Source: an uncultured Pirellulaceae bacterium (lineage in GTDB: Bacteria; Planctomycetota; Planctomycetia; Pirellulales; Pirellulaceae). From it: 34,290 bases of DNA. Numbering within the stretch: position 1 is the first letter of the stretch; each line of letters begins with the position of its first letter. This document shows positions 24,834-31,794 of the stretch, piece after piece. The stretch spans positions 1-34,290 of the forward strand of contig CAJQPP010000033.1 in the NCBI GenBank assembly GCA_905480235.1, given 5' to 3'. The notes under the pieces were generated by a model. That model did no database searches. It saw nothing but the letters and a program-made list of their open reading frames with translations, and had not been told where the DNA came from. The translations under genes and the position numbers were made by a program.

Positions 24834-26300
24834 CTACTTATTTTTAAGCCAACGCTTAAATTCGGGTCGGCTCCGCCAAGCCTCGATGTACGGTTGGTAT
24901 CTTTGATCATTCATCCACGAGCTCGGACCGGGTTCGCCTTCCCGAACATGACCTTCGGGATAGTCGGCACCGTCCATGCTACGCTGCAAGGACTTTCTAA
25001 ACTCGACCATTTTTGCGGCCAACGGATGCGCATCCAAATGGACCGTTCCCGAGTCTCCGGGCTTCCATAAATTTCTTTTTTCTTGAGGGTCGGCCTTCAA
25101 GTCATAAAGCTCGTAGGTAGGGTTCTTTTCACCGACGAACATCAACTTTTGATCGTTATCGATTAGCACATACTGATTTAAAAAGCTGAAGGGAATCGGC
25201 TTCTCGCGTGTTTCAATCTCCTCCTCGAAAAGCTTTACCAGACTGCAACCATCTTGTGGCTGAATCAACGTTGCGGCATCGGCCCCTGCGATTTCGGCCA
25301 ACGTTGGCATGATATCGAGGGAGGCCGCTGGAAAATCCGTGATGCGAGGCTTGATACGGCCAGGCCATTCAATGACCGCCGGCACGCGTAACCCGCCTTC
25401 GTAAAGACTTCTCTTAAATCCTCGCAACCCTCCCGTGGTGGGCGGATTCATTTTGGGAAGTCCACCATTATCACTGGTGAACCAGACCAAGGTATTGTCG
25501 GCCACCTGGGCGTCCGCTAACGCCGATCTTAGGGTGCCGATACTCCGGTCCATGGCAACCAATTCCCCGAGCTGCTTTCGGGTGCGTGGCTCCAAGTCGA
25601 CAAAGTCCGACATATCGTCTTCACTCGCGACAAAAGGATCATGCGGTGTGCCGAACCAAATGACGGCAAAAAAAGGTTTGTCTAAAGCAATTTGTTGACG
25701 CATGAACTTGATGGCCTCATCGACGACGATTTCCGAAGAATCCCCGTTAAACTCCTCAAACTCTCCTTGCCGGCTAAGCAAAGGGTTGCGATCAAAAAAA
25801 TTCGTAACGGAAAGCCACTCGTCAAAACCAAAGACCCCGGGATGATGCGTGTCATCGCCAAGTACTGGTGCCCCCGGACCGCGCAAACCGTTCAAATGCC
25901 ACTTGCCAAAATGCCCGGTCGCATACCCTTGGTCGCTCAACAACTGGGCGAGCGTGAATTCTTGACGGCGTAAAGCGTAACCATGAGTCTCGACACCCGT
26001 ACGACGATTGGTGCGACCGGTCAACACGCTGGCACGCGTGGGAGAACAAACCGGCGCAGCCGCATAAAAACGATTGAACCTCAGACCATTCGCCGCCATG
26101 GCATCTAAATTGGGCGTTTTCAGCCGTGCATGCCCGTTGTAACTGGTTTGCCCCCAACCTTGATCGTCAGCCATGATCAAAACGATGTTGGGCGCCTCGG
26201 TAAGCGTATTCCCTTGCACCCAAATTGGCGCTAACACGTTGAGGAACGAGGCGCAGAAAACCAAAAGAGATAAACGGGCCATGGTCCACTTCGCTTTCAT
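24834..26300 (-). CDS. Secreted sulfatase, GalNAc-6-sulfatase-like
   Basis: 488 residues, with a signal peptide (MARLSLLVFCASFLNVLAPI; M7 is the likelier start). Metal site: NIVLIMADDQGWG (D45, D46). The formylglycine motif is AAPVCSPTRASVLTGR (C85), fully canonical. HFGKWHLNG and FTSDNGG complete the active site. The C-terminal part has the family's YELYDLKADPQEKRNLW stretch near the end, common to arylsulfatase A-like enzymes. It is transcribed toward the second sulfatase. The three sulfatases are diverged from each other, so they probably act on different sulfate esters rather than being recent duplicates. The maturation enzyme is not in this window. Confidence 0.9.
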   Translation of the reverse strand: MKAKWTMARLSLLVFCASFLNVLAPIWVQGNTLTEAPNIVLIMADDQGWGQTSYNGHARLKTPNLDAMAANGLRFNRFYAAAPVCSPTRASVLTGRTNRRTGVETHGYALRRQEFTLAQLLSDQGYATGHFGKWHLNGLRGPGAPVLGDDTHHPGVFGFDEWLSVTNFFDRNPLLSRQGEFEEFNGDSSEIVVDEAIKFMRQQIALDKPFFAVIWFGTPHDPFVASEDDMSDFVDLEPRTRKQLGELVAMDRSIGTLRSALADAQVADNTLVWFTSDNGGLPKMNPPTTGGLRGFKRSLYEGGLRVPAVIEWPGRIKPRITDFPAASLDIMPTLAEIAGADAATLIQPQDGCSLVKLFEEEIETREKPIPFSFLNQYVLIDNDQKLMFVGEKNPTYELYDLKADPQEKRNLWKPGDSGTVHLDAHPLAAKMVEFRKSLQRSMDGADYPEGHVREGEPGPSSWMNDQRYQPYIEAWRSRPEFKRWLKNK

Positions 26301-26365
26301 CCAAAATCTTTTGCAGAACTTGGATAGTAGTCTAAGTCGCGAAGCTTGCCGAATCCAGTAGCGGA

Positions 26366-28339
26366 TTAAACTGCATTCACCATGTAATTGCGAGTTTCAT
26401 ACTGTTCTGAAAGCCATTCGCAAAATCTGTCGCTAGACATGGGTTTTGCATAGTAAAAACCCTGATGGTCGGTGCAACCGATACGGCACAGGATTTCTAC
26501 CTGTTTCGCCGTTTCGACCCCCTCGGCAACCGTTGAAATATCCAATTCATCGGCCAACCGAATCAGCGTGCGAGTAATCGTCTCGCCTGCGCCGCCGTAT
26601 TCAATATCTTGTATTAAAGCCTGATCTAACTTGATTCGATCAATCGATAAATCAAGCAAACTGGTGACCGCGGCGTGACCGGTGCCAAAGTCATCCAACT
26701 CAATCATAAATCCGGCCGCTGAGAGCGCGTTAATGTTGTTTACGATCACCTGTGTGTTGGAATCAAAAAACACAGACTCCAAAATCTCGATGCTAATATC
26801 CTGCGGCTCAAGATCAAATTTTTCCAAACGCGCCTTGAGCTTTTCCACAATGTTCGGCGACTCCAGTTCTTTGAGCGAAAAATTCAAACCGACGCGAGGA
26901 ATATGATGTCCCAAATCCCGCCAGCGAACGAATGCCTCTAGTGAATGGCAGAAAATTTGCTCGTCGATTTCTGGCAGCAATCCAGTCTCCTCAGCGAATT
27001 TGATAAACTCAGCATTGGGAGCGAAGACGGCGTTGGGTTTGCACCATCTGGCGAGTGCTTCCACTCCCACAATATGCCCAGTTTTACTGTCGAATTGAGG
27101 TTGGAAAAACGGAACGAATTGCTTTTGCTCGATCCCTTCCCGAATTTCTCTGGTCACTGTTTCTTTGTATTCAAATTCGTCACGCAATACGTCAGAGATG
27201 ATCTGGTATTGATTACGGCCGTTATTTTTTGCCGCATATAATGCGATATCTGCGTCCATCAGCACGCGTTCGAAATCTGTTTCCTTTGGGCCCGAGATCG
27301 CCAGGCCAATGGAACACCCAATCGAACAATTCACATCCTCGAAAACGATGGGCTTCGACAGAGCATGAATGATTTTTTCTGCGGAAGCTTCCAACTCACC
27401 GATGTCGTTAACGCTAGGGCAAAGTACGGCAAATTCATCGCCACCCACGCGAGCGATCAAATGATCAGTGGACAGGTTTTTTCTCAAGCGTGTGGCCACC
27501 GCTCTCAATATTGCGTCCCCCGCGAGATGCCCCATCCTGTCGTTCACGCCCTTGAAGCAATCCAGATCCAAATGCATGAATCCAATGGAGGACCCACTGC
27601 GTTTGGACTCCAATAAACTGGCCTTGGCCCGTTTGGAAAGAAAGCGGCGGTTTGGCAACAGCGTTAGCGGATCGTGATTGGCCGCCCAGTCAATTTTTTC
27701 GTGAGCCGTTAGGATCGGCTGAAATACACACAAAGCCTCGAAGACCAAAACAGCCAAAGCAGCGACAAATAATGCGGCTTCGATTCGTCTGGCCTGCCGT
27801 AACCGATAACTGGCACTGTATTTGACCAGCGTTGAACACTCCTCAAGGTTCTGTGCCAACTCACCACCAGCAGAATTCGCAATTTCATCAGCGGCGGCAG
27901 GCAATTCTGGGTCAGCGAAATTCAATTTCAAGAATCCACTCACTTGAGTAATAAATTCGAACGCACTGAGACTGACTTTTTCATGCGGCAAAACCCCCTC
28001 AGTCGTGGCTAACACATGTTGGGAAATCTCCCCAGATTGCAAGCGCATCGAGCGAATAAATTCTTGCCGAATATTAATGAGTCGACGGTAGGCTTGATTA
28101 AATTCATGCTTTTCGGTGGCGTCAGCCATTTGCCGGCTAACGATCACCATTTCTTGGGTAAGCAGTTGGCCCCGTTGGTTGTTCGCAATCTGATTCAGGC
28201 TCGCAAGCTGTTGCTTCAATGTCCATTGCCCCATGAGAAACATGGTCGTTAGACAAATCGCAATTATTGCGAACGCCAAGATGTACGATGCAACCGCCCC
28301 CGGAAGGGAAGCCCCAGTAATGTAAAATAACCGCTTCAT
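26366..28339 (-). CDS. Membrane GGDEF-EAL protein (c-di-GMP synthesis and breakdown)
   Basis: 657 residues. TM1 (about 14-36) and TM2 (about 187-209) enclose a 150-residue extracytoplasmic helical sensor. The diguanylate cyclase domain has NHDPLTLLPNR and RVGGDEF (residues 299-303), with the cyclase residues intact. The inhibitory I-site, RxxD five residues before GGDEF, reads L-S-T-D here, so product inhibition is probably lost. The phosphodiesterase domain keeps EAL (427-429), N486, E518/E521, DDFGTG (549-554), K570 and AEGVE, so it should be active. Both opposing activities on one chain suggest a signal-switched protein. It ends 65 bp from the third sulfatase start, on the same strand, so that sulfatase lies downstream of it. 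A terminator-like hairpin and a direct repeat lie upstream. Confidence 0.92.
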   Translation of the reverse strand: MKRLFYITGASLPGAVASYILAFAIIAICLTTMFLMGQWTLKQQLASLNQIANNQRGQLLTQEMVIVSRQMADATEKHEFNQAYRRLINIRQEFIRSMRLQSGEISQHVLATTEGVLPHEKVSLSAFEFITQVSGFLKLNFADPELPAAADEIANSAGGELAQNLEECSTLVKYSASYRLRQARRIEAALFVAALAVLVFEALCVFQPILTAHEKIDWAANHDPLTLLPNRRFLSKRAKASLLESKRSGSSIGFMHLDLDCFKGVNDRMGHLAGDAILRAVATRLRKNLSTDHLIARVGGDEFAVLCPSVNDIGELEASAEKIIHALSKPIVFEDVNCSIGCSIGLAISGPKETDFERVLMDADIALYAAKNNGRNQYQIISDVLRDEFEYKETVTREIREGIEQKQFVPFFQPQFDSKTGHIVGVEALARWCKPNAVFAPNAEFIKFAEETGLLPEIDEQIFCHSLEAFVRWRDLGHHIPRVGLNFSLKELESPNIVEKLKARLEKFDLEPQDISIEILESVFFDSNTQVIVNNINALSAAGFMIELDDFGTGHAAVTSLLDLSIDRIKLDQALIQDIEYGGAGETITRTLIRLADELDISTVAEGVETAKQVEILCRIGCTDHQGFYYAKPMSSDRFCEWLSEQYETRNYMVNAV

Positions 28340-28412
28340 GATTTTAGAGCGTTTCGATCCGTGCCTGTCTGATGGTCATTTCCAGACCCTCCGTTGTCGG
28401 AGAGACCTCGTG

Positions 28413-28447
28413 AAAAAGGCGTGCATTTCAGGTGCCCTTTGCATGCC
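28413..28447 (-). terminator. Candidate intrinsic terminator upstream of the GGDEF-EAL gene
   Basis: On the minus strand GGCATGCA (28447-28440) pairs with TGCACGCC (28425-28418), with one mismatch, around a 14-nt loop, and is followed by five T (28417-28413). It is about 158 bp past the stop of the gene at 28605 and 74 bp before the GGDEF-EAL start, so it ends the upstream transcript or attenuates the downstream one. Confidence 0.5.
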
Positions 28448-28542
28448 TAACGAAATCTAGTTCACACAACTCCCTCTCATACGACATTCACTTCCCTAAG
28501 AGCTGTTATCGAGCATGATTTTTTTTGTGAATCGGCTCACTA

Positions 28543-28560
28543 TTACAACCGTTACAACCG
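28543..28560. repeat. Perfect tandem 9-bp repeat upstream of the GGDEF-EAL gene
   Basis: TTACAACCG occurs twice without spacer. It lies 204 bp before the GGDEF-EAL start and 45 bp after the preceding gene's stop. Two head-to-tail copies one helical turn apart resemble an activator site, but no binding protein is known. Confidence 0.4.
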
Positions 28561-28604
28561 AAAGGGCGAGAATATTTGCGGCCGAGACCAGGGCTTCGCG
28601 GTAG

Positions 28605-29702
28605 TTATTCGCTGAGTAAAAACCGCCGGAAATCGACGATCAGCGGCAACTTATCGAGCCAAGGCGACGCGTCCGCCTTATGATCGTCAAAAGGGCAAAC
28701 CTGCCCTGCGAAGCCCGGCGGAATCTGACTGTAAAGTTCATTGCCAGTCGCCGTGGCTTCCATATGGTGATATTCGTAACCTGGCAGAAACAGATTGTCA
28801 TCGGCCACGACATCGACCGTGCGCACGCCATAGGACGACAATGCTGCGGTCGTAGCCTGTGGTGGCATGAGCCATGCATGGCGAGCCCCCGCATAAAAGT
28901 AGTATTGAATCTCCCGGTTCATCGAAAGGACTCGGAATCGTCGCAACTTCCCACCGTACAAGCGACTTTTCGAAATAGCTCTCTCGAGCACACCGGCTGC
29001 GAAATCCGGCTCAAAACCGGCGACCACTGTTAGCGATGTGGGGTCGTTATGCCGCAAAAATTTAGCCACGGGCTCTCCTCGATTGATGTGATTTCGAGGA
29101 TCGGACTGAGCGATTTCGCGGGGCCGCCGAAAATCCGCGTATGGCTCGACCCGGTTGACCGGACCACGCCGCAAAACCTGTTCCAAGACGCCTGTTCCGC
29201 TGGCAGCTCGCCGGGTCCATGATAAAAGGTCCTCCAACGCCGTCTGCATCTCTAGGGGTAAATCAGTTGTCGCTTCGTTGGATTCGATGGTTTGATAAGC
29301 GCCATCCTCGGTGATGCGAACGTCTCCCTTACCGACCCATATATTTCCATCAATTAACGAATAATGCGACGCCGTCCGCCATGCTAACGAGAGGTCTTTG
29401 TAGATGATCCGCGGGTAAATTCTCACTCGCTGTTTTATTTTTTGCACGACGTAGCCCACAAAAAACCTCAACTCCGGTATTTGCCGCACGTTGGAGAGAT
29501 AAAATTGCGTGTCAAATAGGTCGATTCGGTGCTTGGGCCCGAGTCCTTTGGAAAACAATCCGTCCATCGGGTTTTTACTTAAGCCTGCCGCCATGACCTG
29601 CGCGTCCTGCGTTAGCAGGCGCGCGAACTGGCGTTTTACTCGGCCGGGGCTGTCATCGGCACGCAAAACACTGGCAACAATTTGACGTGGAATAACAGGC
29701 AT
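28605..29702 (-). CDS. Protein of unknown function (365 aa)
   Basis: I do not recognise this protein. From the ATG at 29702 it has 365 residues and no signal peptide or membrane segment. A GTG at 29759 is in frame and would add 19 residues; neither start has a good ribosome site. The chain is basic in its first half (RQIVASVLRADDSPGRVKRQ, VVQKIKQRVRIYPRIIYK) and contains an aromatic, His-rich stretch near the end (GYEYHHMEATATGNELYSQI) that could bind a metal. The middle is Arg-rich (RRGPVNRVEPYADFRRPREI). It lies between the DUF1570 peptidase gene (187 bp) and the GGDEF-EAL gene on the same strand, which gives no firm hint of function. Confidence 0.65.
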   Translation of the reverse strand: MPVIPRQIVASVLRADDSPGRVKRQFARLLTQDAQVMAAGLSKNPMDGLFSKGLGPKHRIDLFDTQFYLSNVRQIPELRFFVGYVVQKIKQRVRIYPRIIYKDLSLAWRTASHYSLIDGNIWVGKGDVRITEDGAYQTIESNEATTDLPLEMQTALEDLLSWTRRAASGTGVLEQVLRRGPVNRVEPYADFRRPREIAQSDPRNHINRGEPVAKFLRHNDPTSLTVVAGFEPDFAAGVLERAISKSRLYGGKLRRFRVLSMNREIQYYFYAGARHAWLMPPQATTAALSSYGVRTVDVVADDNLFLPGYEYHHMEATATGNELYSQIPPGFAGQVCPFDDHKADASPWLDKLPLIVDFRRFLLSE

Positions 29703-29889
29703 GCAACGGGATATCTGGAGAGAAGAATGGGCCGGGCAAACGCAACCAAGGGCTTGCACAAAATCAGATCAACTACGCGGAAGACGGTTAAATAAGCTCA
29801 ACCGTTGGATCGGGAATCGCAATCGCGCCATCGGTTGGCTACCGTTTGGCAGGTCATGCGTTTCGAGGCAAGGGCGTTTTAAGACAGAG

Positions 29890-31449
29890 TCAGCGAATGA
29901 AGCGCCTGATGATGCTATTCGCAGCACCGCGATTTTTCACCCTCTTTAATTCCCACTTAGCTTGCTGGACTTGAGTGTCGTTCAATTTTTTCAGCAGCAC
30001 CGACTTCCACTCATCCACTTTTTGCTGCGTATGGAAACAACAAGCATAACGTTTCATCTCATCACCCTCGGGCACCATTACCAAACCAACATAATGGACA
30101 AACCCCGCGACAGGCGACTCGTAATCAAGACTTCCCAAGTAGTCGATCATGTTCTCTTCATTTTCCTGACTGTCTTCGCCAAAAAATGCATGGAAGTGTT
30201 CTAGATTGGCAATCACGGGTTCGCCACTAGGTGCCACCATTCCTCGCATAGGCTTCAATTGACTCATTTGAGTCACATACTCGTTAAACTTCCGCCGTTT
30301 TTTTCGGGACAAAAAATGCACGATGCTCCAAGCAGCGGCGTAACCCGTTGAATCTAAGCGGGGCGCGGTTACCGTTTCTCGTATCGTCTTTCCATCCACC
30401 CCTTCAATGAACCGTGTTTGCAGAAACGACTCTAATTCAAACATACGCAGATTATTGATATCACCCGCGCCCTTCCAACGCATGCTGCGGCCAAAACTGG
30501 TGGGTGCAAAAAATTCGGCGATTCCTTCTGATAACCACATCGGCCACATGGAAAGGCGATTCTGTACGCCGATGTTATGCAGTATTTGATGCGCGCCTTC
30601 GTGCGCAATCGTGGATATCAATTGACCTTGAGCTAGATCCGGTCGAATATTCAAAAGCGGCGACTCTTCGCAAAGCACAATGTGGTTGCTGACCATGTCG
30701 TAATAGGCCACCACCCCTTGAGGCATGGCTTGGTAGGCCTGGAACTCAGCTTGCGTTTGAAACATGATCACAACCAAGGGCACGTCTGGTTTATGAGTTT
30801 CCATGCCCATATTCTCGGCATAGGCTCTGACGCCATTGAACATCGACACCAAAATCTTTTCCGTACCCTTGCGAAAATTCTCGCTCGTGGTGTAGATGAA
30901 AATGTAGGGCTTTGCCGCGTTAAAGTGGGTTTTTATATTCGAGAAACGGCCTAGATTCTCTGTGATGACTTTGCGCGCCAAAACTTTTGGATCGGTCGGT
31001 TCAAATTTTGCATTCGTCGCTTTGACTTGCTTGGCGAATCGATCTACCAACTGGCCCGTTGGCAAAAGAACAACGTAATTTTCACCGACCTTGACATAAG
31101 ATTTAGCCACGACCGGTTGCTCGTCGTCGTCGATTGTTTCGACGTTACCAAGGTCATTGGGAAGCACTTGGGCCACCGGGATTTTGAAACCGAACGAACT
31201 GGGCTGCAAAAGCCGGCTGCCCTTTACCTGTTGGTTGTCTTCGGCAATTGCTGACGAGTCTTGGGCTACGACCTGCGTTGGTAATGCCAAAATCACCGAC
31301 CCAAGAAACACCAACCAGACAATACCGTTGGTTTTGCAGGCAACCCGGCGGGAGCTCTTCAGTGATCGATGGAGCCTTGCTTTTGGCTGCCGAGCAGCTT
31401 TCTTCGCCAATTCTCTAGCCGATGAAAATCGGCTATTAATTTGAGCCAT
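29890..31449 (-). CDS. Exported DUF1570-family putative metallopeptidase
   Basis: 519 residues. A basic N-terminus of about 40 residues precedes a hydrophobic signal (GIVWLVFLGSVILALPTQVV, about 42-61), an unusually long signal sequence of a kind seen in planctomycetes. The catalytic helix reads TIAHEGAHQILHN (H283, E284, H287), an HExxH zinc motif, with the likely third ligand E308 in WLSEGIAEFF. This pattern (HExxH plus a downstream E in WLsEGlAeyf) is that of gluzincin-type DUF1570 proteins, which are abundant in planctomycetes and unproven as proteases. All key residues are present. It is divergent from the secretin-like gene with 345 bp between them. Confidence 0.82.
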   Translation of the reverse strand: MAQINSRFSSARELAKKAARQPKARLHRSLKSSRRVACKTNGIVWLVFLGSVILALPTQVVAQDSSAIAEDNQQVKGSRLLQPSSFGFKIPVAQVLPNDLGNVETIDDDEQPVVAKSYVKVGENYVVLLPTGQLVDRFAKQVKATNAKFEPTDPKVLARKVITENLGRFSNIKTHFNAAKPYIFIYTTSENFRKGTEKILVSMFNGVRAYAENMGMETHKPDVPLVVIMFQTQAEFQAYQAMPQGVVAYYDMVSNHIVLCEESPLLNIRPDLAQGQLISTIAHEGAHQILHNIGVQNRLSMWPMWLSEGIAEFFAPTSFGRSMRWKGAGDINNLRMFELESFLQTRFIEGVDGKTIRETVTAPRLDSTGYAAAWSIVHFLSRKKRRKFNEYVTQMSQLKPMRGMVAPSGEPVIANLEHFHAFFGEDSQENEENMIDYLGSLDYESPVAGFVHYVGLVMVPEGDEMKRYACCFHTQQKVDEWKSVLLKKLNDTQVQQAKWELKRVKNRGAANSIIRRFIR

Positions 31450-31794
31450 TTAGTTCCCTTGTCTCATATTTCGCGGACTTATCGGCGAAAAACCCTAAAT
31501 TCGTTCACTTTCCGACTGAATTAGGGGCCCACCATTCCAAGAATCCCCCGTTAACACGGGGATTTTTGCGAAACGATTGGTTGTCCAGGCGGTTTCATTA
31601 TACCGAGGCGGCATGCCGAATGAAAATCTGCCCTTCCGTTTTTGACGGTTATGAAGGACACGAGCCATTGGTTTAGCACGAACGCTGTTTTCTGGTTCGT
31701 CGCATCTTAAATTTCCCCGGTATTACAACTATTTTTTATATCTGACATCGTTTTTTATCGCGATGCCCCATAAGAGAAGTCAGGTAAGAACTCC
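31450..31794. other. Divergent promoter region between DUF1570 and secretin-like genes
   Basis: 345 bp without a credible gene. It holds a terminator-like hairpin at 31542-31567 on the plus strand, a CCGT/ACGG mini-hairpin near 31637 and an A/T-rich stretch (about 31728-31760) that may contain the promoter of the secretin-like gene. AGGTAAG lies 7 bp before the ATG at 31795. Confidence 0.6.
31542..31567 (+). terminator. Terminator-like hairpin in the secretin-like gene's upstream region
   Basis: CCCCGT (31546-31551) pairs with ACGGGG (31556-31561) around a TAAC loop; three more A-T pairs flank it with one bulged C, and a T-run at 31563-31567 follows. No plus-strand gene precedes it in the region, so it would end a small RNA or attenuate the secretin-like gene. 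Confidence 0.5.
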
